From contig CAKQOE010000014.1 in assembly GCA_934255545.1 (NCBI GenBank), forward strand, positions 1-54,516: a stretch of DNA of 54,516 nucleotides, read 5' to 3'. Origin of the DNA: an uncultured Clostridia bacterium. Lineage in GTDB: Bacteria > Bacillota > Clostridia > Peptostreptococcales > Anaerovoracaceae. This document shows, one piece after another, positions 1-8,049 of this stretch. Every line of letters begins with the position of its first letter. Position 1 is the first letter of the stretch. The position numbers were made by a program, and so were the translations under genes. The notes under the pieces were generated by a model, which was not told the DNA's origin, did no database searches, and saw only the letters and a list, made by a program, of their open reading frames with translations.

Positions 1-333
1 TTTTGCGGAAGGGGAAATTAGTGATTTTTGTGCAAACTATCTTCCCTTCCATGTTTCGATAATTTGACATAATATATCTTAAATTATTCTTGCCGGAGGT
101 AAGGGTTGGAACGGGTAGATTTATGTAAATTAATGGATAAAATCGGTTTGTGAGATTTGTTTTGAAATCGGGAGCTTTCGTGAGGTTATGAGTATATTAG
201 ATTACATTTATGTATTATTTTTACTGGTAAAATATTTTGATAAATTAGGATATGGCTACTAATTAAATGTAATAAAAAGGAATAAATACAATAAAATAGT
301 TGATTGATCTTCACTAATGATGTATCTTATAGA
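1..333. other. AT-rich non-coding stretch
   Basis: No convincing gene is visible. A TTGACA hexamer lies at 64-69 and a GGAGG at 95-99, followed by a 15-codon TTG-started frame that ends at 153, too short to call. The stretch probably holds the 3' surroundings of a gene outside the window. Confidence 0.4.
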
Positions 334-377
334 AAAAGTCTAATGTAAATATATGGGATAAACGTTAGACTTTTATT
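334..377. terminator. Intrinsic terminator, possibly bidirectional
   Basis: AAAAGTCTAATGT (334-346) pairs with ACGTTAGACTTTT (362-374), a 13-bp stem with one G-T pair, followed by TTTTATT. The A-rich 5' arm could let it work on the minus strand too. It separates whatever lies upstream from the gene at 466. Confidence 0.7.
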
Positions 378-465
378 CATCTGCTCCCGCAGATAATTTC
401 AAAGGGGCATCTAATATCTGAAAATAAGACCAGACTTTGGATGCGATTGGATACGGAGGTCAAAC

Positions 466-1380
466 ATGATAAGAAGAAACCATAAGGACAGGCTATTCGT
501 AAAGCTTTTCGGTGATCCTGACAACAAGGAGAACCTGCTTTCGCTGTATAATGCCTTAAACGACAGGAGCTATGATGATCCGAACGAGTTGGAGATCAAT
601 ACTATCGAGGATGTCATATATATGGGGCGCAAGAATGACGTCTCATGCATAATAGACGCCCACATGAACCTGTTCGAGCATCAGAGTACATATAACCCAA
701 ATATGCCGCTCAGAGGCTTCATATACATCGCAAAATTGTACGAGAAGTACATAGAACAGTACGAGCTTAACATCTACTCAGAAAAGCTCGAAAAAATTCC
801 GACGCCAAAATATTTTGTATTGTATAATGGAACCAGAGATATGCCTGAAAGGATGGAACTGAAATTATCCGACGCATTCATGCATCCGGACGAATCATCA
901 GGCATAGAGTTCACAGCCATAATGATAAACATAAACTACGGCATGAATAAAGACCTTATGGCAGCGTGCAGCACTCTGGAAGAGTATGCTATATTTATAG
1001 ACCGAGTACGCCGTTACGCAGACCTGAGCATGAGCGCGGCAGAAATGGAAAAAGCCGTTGATAAGGCTGTAAACGAGTGCATAAAAGAAGGCGTGCTATT
1101 TGATTTCCTTACAGCACATAAAGCGGAGGTAAAGGGCATGATATTAACTGACTACGATGAAGAAAAGACGATGGCGATGTTCAAGCGCGAGTACAGACAG
1201 GACGGCTACAGTGAGGGTGTACAGGATGGATTTCGTGAAGGTGAGCAGGAAAAAGAAAAGTCACTGGCAGAGCGTTTTAAAGCAAAAGGCATGTCTGACA
1301 AAGAAATCGCAGATCTACTCGATGTGACTCCAGAAAGATTGAAGGAAATTTTAAGTGCAGACCGTGTACACGAGCTGTAG
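466..1380 (+). CDS. Rpn family recombination-promoting nuclease / PD-(D/E)XK transposase-like protein
   Basis: A 304-aa protein starting at ATG 466 after GGAGG. Residues ~60-95 carry the family signature: NDVS, then EHQST and NPNMPLRGFIYIAKLYEKY. This matches the PD-(D/E)XK nuclease-fold Rpn/PDDEXK_2 family, whose E. coli RpnA-E members are DNA endonucleases that stimulate RecA-independent recombination. The last ~40 residues are charged and end in an HTH-like stretch (GMSDKEIADLLDVTPERLKE), common in Clostridia members. No inverted repeats or partner transposase are visible, so it is a lone copy. Family call is firm; cellular role is unknown. Confidence 0.85.
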   Translation: MIRRNHKDRLFVKLFGDPDNKENLLSLYNALNDRSYDDPNELEINTIEDVIYMGRKNDVSCIIDAHMNLFEHQSTYNPNMPLRGFIYIAKLYEKYIEQYELNIYSEKLEKIPTPKYFVLYNGTRDMPERMELKLSDAFMHPDESSGIEFTAIMININYGMNKDLMAACSTLEEYAIFIDRVRRYADLSMSAAEMEKAVDKAVNECIKEGVLFDFLTAHKAEVKGMILTDYDEEKTMAMFKREYRQDGYSEGVQDGFREGEQEKEKSLAERFKAKGMSDKEIADLLDVTPERLKEILSADRVHEL

Positions 1381-1436
1381 TAAGTGATAAACGGAATCAT
1401 TAAAATCACGATCAATGATAAATATTGGGGGCTGTT

Positions 1437-2585
1437 ATGAGCATAAGTTTTATGGAAATACTTGAGGACGATATATTTGACGGGGCGGAGGTGATCGCCG
1501 GCGAGGGCGGGTTGCGGCGCGATATACGCAGGGTGTCTGTGTTTGACTGCCCTTACCATGAGGATATGATGGAGGAGGGAGTGCTGCAGGAGGGTGATCT
1601 TTTCCTGTCGTGCCTGGAGCAGTTTCCGTCCGGGACTGACGATATAACACGTTTTTTCAAAGGCATGATAAATTACAGAGCCGCAGGGCTTATGGTCGTT
1701 CCTACAGGGCGTACAGACCTTTTAAGCGATAACCTTATAGACATATGCGAAAGAGCAGATTTTCCGGTCATAGTCGTAAGGCGCAGCAATTCATACGCGA
1801 GCATAATGGAGGTAGTAAACAAGTATATCGCCATAGGCAGTATAAACGAGATAAATGCGCAGAAGATGGAAAGGATAAGGAACGGCGCATCGTCTACGCG
1901 TGAAAGCATCGAGATCATCAACAGTATAAATCCTGAAATAAAGGAAAATATTGTAATACTGTCGGTCGAAGGCAGTCTGCATTCGCCGCTGTTTTCAATG
2001 GAGCTGTGGAGGCGCTATGAGGAAAACGTAAATGATATATTGGTAATGGGCGATCCGTTTACGCTCATCCTGAGCGGAAACGACGTCCGTCAGCTTAAGC
2101 AGAGGGCAGATGCAGCCGCCGCTCAGATAAAGGAGCGCTACTCGGAATACAGGATAGGATTCAGCCGCATATATGAAAAACGCAGCGTAGCGGACGCGCT
2201 TGCAGAAAGCGAGGACGCGCTCAGGACTTCATCACTGCAGGGAGTAGCGCAGTACACGTACCAGCCGCTTTCATCGCTGCAGCTTATGATGGCGCTGCGT
2301 GACAGCCGCGAGGCGCATCATTTTTATGATGCGTACAAAGAGGCTGTAGAAGCAAAAACATCGCGCGAGATGGCAGGCGAGCTCCTTAACACCGTAGAGC
2401 TTTACGTTGAAAATCACGGCGATTACAAAAAGACTGCGGAGCAGATAAATCAGCACGAAAACACGGTCCGCTACCGTATAAACCGCGTCAGGAGCGCCCT
2501 TGGCATGGAAAACGACCTTATACGATTCCATGAGACGATCTCGATAGCCTCAAAACTTAAGCTTCTCCTTGACGACGATAGATAA
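1437..2585 (+). CDS. PucR family transcriptional regulator
   Basis: A 382-aa protein. I take the start at ATG 1437, 5 nt after GGGGG; the frame is open from a TTG at 1425, but that codon sits inside the ribosome binding site. Residues ~5-130 match the PucR N-terminal ligand-sensing domain. The last ~60 residues are the PucR C-terminal HTH (HGDYKKTAEQINQHENTVRY). PucR regulators typically control purine, amino acid or proline catabolism. The next gene is a nucleobase permease in the same direction, so regulation of purine or pyrimidine uptake is a reasonable inference. Between them lies a GC palindrome but no clear terminator. Confidence 0.88.
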   Translation: MSISFMEILEDDIFDGAEVIAGEGGLRRDIRRVSVFDCPYHEDMMEEGVLQEGDLFLSCLEQFPSGTDDITRFFKGMINYRAAGLMVVPTGRTDLLSDNLIDICERADFPVIVVRRSNSYASIMEVVNKYIAIGSINEINAQKMERIRNGASSTRESIEIINSINPEIKENIVILSVEGSLHSPLFSMELWRRYEENVNDILVMGDPFTLILSGNDVRQLKQRADAAAAQIKERYSEYRIGFSRIYEKRSVADALAESEDALRTSSLQGVAQYTYQPLSSLQLMMALRDSREAHHFYDAYKEAVEAKTSREMAGELLNTVELYVENHGDYKKTAEQINQHENTVRYRINRVRSALGMENDLIRFHETISIASKLKLLLDDDR

Positions 2586-2653
2586 TAAATAAACAGCCAA
2601 TAGTTAATAGACGATTCGCACTGTCCTAAGCAATAAACCGTCAAAAACCTCAG

Positions 2654-2669
2654 CGCGCGTCACCGCGCG
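2654..2669. repeat. GC palindrome, TCAC tetraloop
   Basis: CGCGCG-TCAC-CGCGCG, a 6-bp perfect stem in AT-rich DNA 190 bp upstream of the permease gene. The surrounding 17-mer GCGCGCGTCACCGCGCG occurs again, inverted, at 19480-19496. There is no T-run, so it is not an ordinary terminator. Confidence 0.75.
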
Positions 2670-2859
2670 TCCGGGAACCGCTATTTTAAAATTTATTCAA
2701 AAATACAATTCATATTTTGAAATTAATTTAAAGAATTTCGCCTTGATAAATTGTATACTTTATGTATTCATCACAGCATAACTGTAAAACTTCACCGTGG
2801 TAAATCAGCAAACTGTGCATGACATTGGACTAATACATATATCCGGAGGATAAAAGAAA

Positions 2860-4164
2860 ATGAACGAAGAAAAGAAACACAGCCGCGTTGAGACCACGAC
2901 GCTGACGCCTGTTCCTATGAAGGAACGCAAGAGCTGGATAAACGTTGCTCTCATACAGGCCGGCATCATGATATGCGTACCGAGCCTGCTGCTCGGAGGC
3001 ATGCTCGTGCAGAGCATGTCGCTTGGAGCGGCCATTATTGCAGGCGTTATAGGCTACATCATAGTAATAGTCCTGTTCTGCCTCATGGGCATAATAGGAA
3101 GCGACCTGGGTGTACCGACATGTATGACATCAGTTGGCGGCTTCGGAAAAACGGGAGCGCGCATATTTGTCAGCCTTATAACATTTATTTCCATGATAGG
3201 CTGGTTCGCAGTGCAGACGGGAGTCTGCGGAAACGCATTTACCAATTTATTTGACCAGTCATTCGGCATACACATCCCGCCGATCGTTTCGATGGTGATA
3301 TGGGGCGTTATAATGATGGTAACAGCAGTTTACGGCATAGACGCTCTCGGCTGGCTCAACAAGATCGCCATCCCGGCTCTTTTCATTGTAACTGTTATAG
3401 GCTGCTGGCTTTCCCTCAATAAGTTCGGAACGGGCGCGCTTTATACAGATACAAGCGACGGTTCCATGTCGATGGCTGACGGCATACTCCTGACAGTAAG
3501 CTTTATGACTGCGGGATGCCTTGCAGCATCAGATATAACGCGTTATCAGGCTACACGCCGCGATACAGTGCTTTCAAGCTCTATCGGCGTATTTCCTGCA
3601 GGCGTTGCCATGGTAGTGCTCGGCGCGGTGATGACGAAGGTCGCTGACCAGTATGATATAACTCAGGTATTCTGCGAGGTAGGCATCCCTGTACTCGCAA
3701 TGATAGTCCTCATAACATCTGCATGGACTACAAACACTGCAAACGCTTACTCAGGCGGTATAAACGCGGTACTCATGCTCAACCTTAAGGACGATAAGAG
3801 AGCAGCGGCCACGGTCGTTTCAGGCATACTCGGAACAGTATGCGCGGCTTTCGGACTTGCAGACCATTTTGAAGCTTTCCTGACTATCCTTGGCGAGATC
3901 ATGCTTCCGATGATGGGCGTCATAATCGCTGACTACTGGATCACAGGTCGCGGAAAGGCTGCAAACTACAAGCTCCGCTCAGGCTTCAACTGGGTAGGCA
4001 TCGTTTCATGGCTTGTCGGCTACGGCGTAACAAAGCTCATCCCTTACGGAGTTCCGTTCGTTCAGGGAATCGTCGTGACTATGATACTTTATGTTGTCGG
4101 CATGAAGCTTTTAGGCGCTTCTATGGACAAGGGCGCGGAAAGACTGCCGGAGGCGGCTCGTTAG
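2860..4164 (+). CDS. NCS1 family nucleobase permease (cytosine/purine, CodB-like)
   Basis: A 434-aa integral membrane protein, start ATG 2860 after CCGGAGGA. About 12 hydrophobic segments follow a short hydrophilic N-terminus. The helix 1 region reads GIMICVPSLLLGGMLVQ, the helix 6-7 region DITRYQATRRDT, and the late segment MLPMMGVIIADYWI. These are typical of the purine-cytosine permease (NCS1) family, and the length agrees with CodB. It would import a nucleobase with a cation. The PucR gene upstream supports regulated nucleobase uptake; the exact substrate cannot be read from sequence. A strong terminator follows. Confidence 0.85.
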   Translation: MNEEKKHSRVETTTLTPVPMKERKSWINVALIQAGIMICVPSLLLGGMLVQSMSLGAAIIAGVIGYIIVIVLFCLMGIIGSDLGVPTCMTSVGGFGKTGARIFVSLITFISMIGWFAVQTGVCGNAFTNLFDQSFGIHIPPIVSMVIWGVIMMVTAVYGIDALGWLNKIAIPALFIVTVIGCWLSLNKFGTGALYTDTSDGSMSMADGILLTVSFMTAGCLAASDITRYQATRRDTVLSSSIGVFPAGVAMVVLGAVMTKVADQYDITQVFCEVGIPVLAMIVLITSAWTTNTANAYSGGINAVLMLNLKDDKRAAATVVSGILGTVCAAFGLADHFEAFLTILGEIMLPMMGVIIADYWITGRGKAANYKLRSGFNWVGIVSWLVGYGVTKLIPYGVPFVQGIVVTMILYVVGMKLLGASMDKGAERLPEAAR

Positions 4165-4193
4165 GCCGGATGACTTAAATAGATAAAAAAATA

Positions 4194-4226
4194 AATACCC
4201 GGGCTCCGCGGAGTCCGGGTATTTTT
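4194..4226 (+). terminator. Intrinsic terminator after the permease
   Basis: AATACCCGG-g-CTCC pairs with GGAG-t-CCGGGTATT, then TTTTT. Very stable stem, 30 nt after the permease stop. The convergent gene ends at 4261, so it may serve both strands. Confidence 0.85.
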
Positions 4227-4230
4227 ATGA

Positions 4231-4245
4231 GTGCGCCGGGCGCAC
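4231..4245. repeat. GC palindrome, GCC-G-GGC centre
   Basis: GTGCGCC-G-GGCGCAC, perfect 7-bp arms around one base, between two convergent genes and directly after the terminator. It is one of the few members of this set not in a 5' leader. Confidence 0.75.
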
Positions 4246-4260
4246 GACATGTTTTATTTA

Positions 4261-5292
4261 TTACTTTACAGGTGAAAGCTCGATAAGCTCAGGGTCGCAG
4301 ATCTTTCCTTCGTCCATGATCTGTCTGCCGTCGATCCATACGCTTGAGTTGAGGCAGATGCCGTCTGTGTGAGACTTTGCATCCTGTCCGTCTGGTGGTG
4401 CATCGAGCGGGCTTACGTAGCCGATGCCCCATTCTGTGCAGCCCCATACGCGCTCGTCTTCACAGATATTGCCGCTGAGCGTAGCGCCCGGGTTGAAGCC
4501 GTAAGCGATGTGAGCCATGCGGAACATACCGTCGTCATCAAATGAAGCGAGCCACTTTTCGTATTCTTTAGCAGCTGTGCCGCCTTCGAGCTTTACGATC
4601 TTGCCGCCCTCGACTGTGAGCTTTACAGGCTCGTCAGGGATCTTGCCGAACGGCGGAGTGATAGTGCCGTCAAATACGATAGTTCCGTTGATAGTGCTGA
4701 ACTCAGGAACGATATTGAGCTGGCCTGTGAGGAAGTGCATGCCCGGTTCTGAAGCGTCGCCGCAGTCGTTTGAGATGTAGTGAGTCGGATTGAGCTTGAA
4801 GCTTACGTCTGTGCCTGCAGGAGTTGTTACGTGCATCTCCTTCGCGTCTCTGTGGAGGTCTGCAACGCGCGTCATGAACTTCTGAAGCTGTTCAGTTTCA
4901 ACATTTCCGACAACTCTGATGAGGAGCGGGCAGTCGAAATCTACGAGACACATGTAGCGGAGCTTAGGATTGCCCTCGATAGCGCGCTCAAACGGAGTAG
5001 AGTAGAGCAGCCACTGGTGGTTGAACTCTATCCATACGTCGCAGTTCATGAGAGCGCCTGTGAGCGTGTCAACAGGGATGTCAGGATCGGCAGCCTTGCC
5101 TACGCCTGACGGAGTAGCGATAGTGATGACCATCGGCTTTGCGCCTGCGCTGTAAGCGCTTGAAGCGACTGCGTTTACGAGCTCCATGTCAGAGCCTGTA
5201 TCGGCAGTGATGACAACGACCTCGTCCTTTTTTACAGCAAATATGTCGCGGATGAGCTTGTCAGCCGCGCGCTGAAGTTCAAAATATGCCAT
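4261..5292 (-). CDS. M29-like aminopeptidase (leucyl aminopeptidase / AmpS-related)
   Basis: A 343-aa protein. I place the start at ATG 5292 (MAYFELQRAADKLI), preceded by AAAGAAGG; the frame is open to a GTG at 5325. The fold resembles M29 metalloaminopeptidases and the related NicX-type proteins: an N-terminal Rossmann-like half (DEVVVITAD, then PMVITIAT) and a C-terminal metal-site half with AHIAYGFNP and SHTDGICLNSSVW, where the H-x-D pair matches a conserved ligand motif. It has no signal peptide, so it is cytoplasmic. It faces the permease gene and is divergent from PepV, suggesting peptide turnover, but a non-peptidase activity such as ring cleavage is possible. Confidence 0.7.
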   Translation of the reverse strand: MAYFELQRAADKLIRDIFAVKKDEVVVITADTGSDMELVNAVASSAYSAGAKPMVITIATPSGVGKAADPDIPVDTLTGALMNCDVWIEFNHQWLLYSTPFERAIEGNPKLRYMCLVDFDCPLLIRVVGNVETEQLQKFMTRVADLHRDAKEMHVTTPAGTDVSFKLNPTHYISNDCGDASEPGMHFLTGQLNIVPEFSTINGTIVFDGTITPPFGKIPDEPVKLTVEGGKIVKLEGGTAAKEYEKWLASFDDDGMFRMAHIAYGFNPGATLSGNICEDERVWGCTEWGIGYVSPLDAPPDGQDAKSHTDGICLNSSVWIDGRQIMDEGKICDPELIELSPVK

Positions 5293-5350
5293 ATTATGGA
5301 TTACCTTCTTTCTGAAATTATTCACTTTGTAATGACTTTCATCCGGACAG

Positions 5351-5367
5351 CGTCGGCCGGGCCGACG
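5351..5367. repeat. GC palindrome, GCC-G-GGC centre
   Basis: CGTCGGCC-G-GGCCGACG, perfect 8-bp arms, 59 bp upstream of the minus-strand peptidase start. The 320-bp gap 5293-5613 otherwise holds AT-rich DNA, the palindrome at 5522 and a TATAAT at 5545. Confidence 0.8.
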
Positions 5368-5521
5368 TCATGCGTGCAGCAGGCATTCGTGCCGCAACGC
5401 CTTTATCCAAATAAAGTGGTGAAGTATCACAATAATATTGTAACGTGTTTTAATAATCGTTTCTTTGAAATAATTTAAAAAATAGCGAATGAAATTTTGT
5501 GAAAGATACAACATAACTCAG

Positions 5522-5537
5522 CACGCGTCGCCGCGTG
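5522..5537. repeat. GC palindrome, TCGC tetraloop
   Basis: CACGCG-TCGC-CGCGTG, 6-bp perfect arms, 77 bp upstream of pepV. A second, looser inverted repeat (GCATCG ... CGATGC) follows at 5562-5582. No T-run. Confidence 0.75.
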
Positions 5538-5613
5538 AAACGGATATAATATTGATATATTGCATCGTAGTAACGCGATGCACTGATAACACGATAAAAG
5601 GAGCAATGCATAT

Positions 5614-7074
5614 ATGAACAGAAAAGAATATACAGAGTCAGTTCTGGAAAATATGACTGAAGATCTGGCAGATCTTATAGCGATAGACAGCTCATGGGAT
5701 CCGGACACTGCAGATGAAGCAGGCGGAGCGCCGTTCGGCAAGGGTCCGAAGGAAGCGCTTGAGTCAGTGATAAGGCTTGCCGGGTCTATGGGTATGAAGA
5801 CAAAGAATTATAACGGCTATGCGGCTGAGATAACCGTAGGAAGCGGAGAAAAGATGGCAGGCATACTTGCGCATGTCGATGTCGTGGAAGCGGGACCGGG
5901 CTGGGAAACACCTCCGTTTCAGGCTGTTATAAAGGACGGAAGGATATACGGGCGCGGCTCGCTGGATGACAAGGGACCTGTTGTCAGCAGCCTTTATGCT
6001 ATGAAGTATATCGTCGATAACGGCCTGCTGCCTGATGAGTGGAGCATAAGGCTCATAGTCGGCGCAGACGAGGAGGAAGGTCTGCGCTGCATCGACTACT
6101 ATAACGAACATGCGGAACGCATGCCTGATGTGTCATTCGTTCCGGACGGATATTTCCCGATGGTGAACTGTGAGAAGGGGCTCGTTGATTTCGACCTTTC
6201 ATACGATCTCGGAAAGAACAGCGATGATGCTGATGATGCCCCTGAAGCAGCTATAACTTATCTTAAGGCCGGACTCGGACGAAATATGGTACCGGCGGAG
6301 GCTGTATGCGAGATGAGCGTTACAGCTGAAGTAAGAGGCGAGGCTGCTGAAGGACTTCGCGCAGCAGTTTCAAGGACGGAGCTTGACGCAGGGCTTGAGG
6401 ACAAGGAAGCACTGTACCTGGAAGAAACTGAGGATGGATTCAGGCTGAGAGCTGCCGGCGTTTCAGCTCATGCCATGTCGCCTGAAAAAGGACTGAGTGC
6501 GCTAGACCTGTTAGTAAAAGCACTTAAGGGATCCGGAGTTGAATTCAACGATAACGGCTTCTTAGATGCCTATCTGGCTACAGTTGGCGCAGGCTATGAC
6601 GGCTCAGGCGTCGGCTGCTGCGTGAGCGATGAGATATCGGGCCCGCTGACTCTTAATATCGGAACAGCTGAGCTTGACGATAGCGGAGTCATACGCATGC
6701 AGGGAAATACGCGCTATCCGGCGACTATGGAAAAAGAAGCGATAACAGATAAAATGTACGCGTCATTCCGAGAAGCAGGTTTCAGCTGTGAGGAGCAGCT
6801 TTATCTGCCGCCGCTTTACGTAGAGCGCGAAGCGCCGCTCGTTGCAAAGCTCATGGAAGCGTACCGCGAGGTGACAGGCGATACTGAAAACGATATGTTT
6901 TCTATCGGTGGCGCGACATATGCGCGCTCCATACCGAATGCGATATCATTCGGGCCGCTGTTCCCTTATGAAGTAGAGCTCGCTCACGAGGCAAATGAAT
7001 TCCTTGAGATAGAAAGTCTGCGCAAGATGACTGAGATATATATACTCGCTATAGAAAAGCTGGTCAGGGAATAA
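5614..7074 (+). CDS. pepV: Dipeptidase PepV (M20 family, Sapep type)
   Basis: A 486-aa protein, start ATG 5614 after AAAGGAG. The dinuclear zinc M20 motifs are present in order: HVDVVEAG (~residue 88), YGRGSLDDKG (~112) with the bridging Asp, and GADEEEGLRC (~150) with the catalytic Glu pair. The late segment SIGGATYARSIPNAISFGP, then ELAHEANEF, supplies the last ligand. Length and layout match PepV/Sapep dipeptidases, which hydrolyse dipeptides, often beta-Ala-His or X-Gly types, in the cytoplasm. It has its own leader and is probably monocistronic. Confidence 0.92.
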   Translation: MNRKEYTESVLENMTEDLADLIAIDSSWDPDTADEAGGAPFGKGPKEALESVIRLAGSMGMKTKNYNGYAAEITVGSGEKMAGILAHVDVVEAGPGWETPPFQAVIKDGRIYGRGSLDDKGPVVSSLYAMKYIVDNGLLPDEWSIRLIVGADEEEGLRCIDYYNEHAERMPDVSFVPDGYFPMVNCEKGLVDFDLSYDLGKNSDDADDAPEAAITYLKAGLGRNMVPAEAVCEMSVTAEVRGEAAEGLRAAVSRTELDAGLEDKEALYLEETEDGFRLRAAGVSAHAMSPEKGLSALDLLVKALKGSGVEFNDNGFLDAYLATVGAGYDGSGVGCCVSDEISGPLTLNIGTAELDDSGVIRMQGNTRYPATMEKEAITDKMYASFREAGFSCEEQLYLPPLYVEREAPLVAKLMEAYREVTGDTENDMFSIGGATYARSIPNAISFGPLFPYEVELAHEANEFLEIESLRKMTEIYILAIEKLVRE

Positions 7075-7221
7075 AAACGTAAATCGCTGATTAGCGATGT
7101 TTAAAATACTAAACAAACAAATCCCCTGTAACATCTTCAAAATTTCCGTCAGTATGTTACAATAAAAGTTCAGAAATACAAAATAAAGACAACAAAGAGC
7201 ATACCTGTCCGACACACGCTG

Positions 7222-7248
7222 GCCTGCGGGCAAATGCATTTACAGGCC
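7222..7248. promoter_or_regulatory. Inverted repeat upstream of xpt, possible operator
   Basis: GGCCTG ... CAGGCC (7222-7248) encloses a perfect 10-bp palindrome AAATGCATTT (7232-7241), 30 bp before the xpt start. No guanine riboswitch core is visible in this leader, so a protein operator is a possible alternative control site. Confidence 0.35.
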
Positions 7249-7277
7249 GGAGCCGGATCGCAGCAAAGGAGATATTT

Positions 7278-7859
7278 ATGAATTTTTTAGAAGAACGCAT
7301 AGCTAAAGACGGAGTAGTAAAAGAAGGAAACGTCCTGAAGGTAGACAGCTTCCTGAACCATCAGATGGACGTAAAGCTGTTTGACCAGATGGGCGAGGAG
7401 TTCACAAAGCGCTTCGAAGGCAAAAAGATCACAAAGATCCTCACCATAGAAGCATCAGGCATAGGCATAGCAAGCGTCGTAGCGCTTCATTTCGGCGTGC
7501 CTGTAGTATTTGCCAAGAAATCAAAGAGCATAAACCTCGACGGCGACATGTACACGGCAGAAGTCGTTTCGTTCACGCACAAGACAACGAACAATATCAT
7601 AGTCTCAAAGAAGTTCCTGAACGAAGATGACAGCGTTCTTATCATAGATGATTTCCTCGCAAACGGATGCGCGCTCCAGGGCCTCATCCAGATAGTAAAC
7701 GCAGCAGGCGCGCAGGTGGCAGGCATAGGCATCGCCATAGAAAAGGGCTTCCAGAAGGGCGGCCAGATCATCAGAAACCTCGGTTACCAGCTCGAATCAC
7801 TTGCCATCGTAGACAGCATGGACGCCGCAACAGGCACGATAAAGTTCCGCGAGCAGTAA
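7278..7859 (+). CDS. xpt: Xanthine phosphoribosyltransferase
   Basis: A 193-aa protein, start ATG 7278 after AAAGGAG. The type I PRTase PRPP loop is clear: DDSVLIIDDFLANGCALQG (~residues 118-136). N-terminal residues LEERIAKDG and FLNHQMD, and the central EASGIGIASVVAL, match Xpt of Gram-positive bacteria (usual length ~190 aa). It converts xanthine and PRPP to XMP in purine salvage. In Bacillus, xpt is usually under a guanine riboswitch; here I could not find that structure in the 200-nt leader. A strong terminator follows, so it is monocistronic. Confidence 0.95.
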   Translation: MNFLEERIAKDGVVKEGNVLKVDSFLNHQMDVKLFDQMGEEFTKRFEGKKITKILTIEASGIGIASVVALHFGVPVVFAKKSKSINLDGDMYTAEVVSFTHKTTNNIIVSKKFLNEDDSVLIIDDFLANGCALQGLIQIVNAAGAQVAGIGIAIEKGFQKGGQIIRNLGYQLESLAIVDSMDAATGTIKFREQ

Positions 7860-7918
7860 GTATGGCATTTTTTCGCAGGCTGGCGGATATATAGCTGCCA
7901 TCATAATGATAAGATAAT

Positions 7919-7950
7919 AAAAGGGTGAGCTTGCCGGCTCACCCTTTTGA
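7919..7950. terminator. Intrinsic terminator after xpt
   Basis: AAAAGGGTGAGC (7919-7930) pairs perfectly with GCTCACCCTTTT (7937-7948) around a 6-nt loop. The A and T ends make it usable from both strands, fitting the convergent SLH gene that ends at 8050. Confidence 0.9.
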
Positions 7951-8049
7951 TGTATATGGAGCAAATCGCTGATATTGCAGATATATCCTGCATGGTGTAT
8001 CTGTTGATATTAATATATTGTTTATTTTATAAATATTTAATGATGATAA

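Noticed and set aside
106..153. 15-codon TTG-started leader peptide after GGAGG
   Set aside because: Too short, non-ATG start, no conserved features and no clear downstream gene it could control.
466..1380. Complete insertion sequence around the Rpn gene
   Set aside because: No terminal inverted repeats or target-site duplication could be seen on either side.
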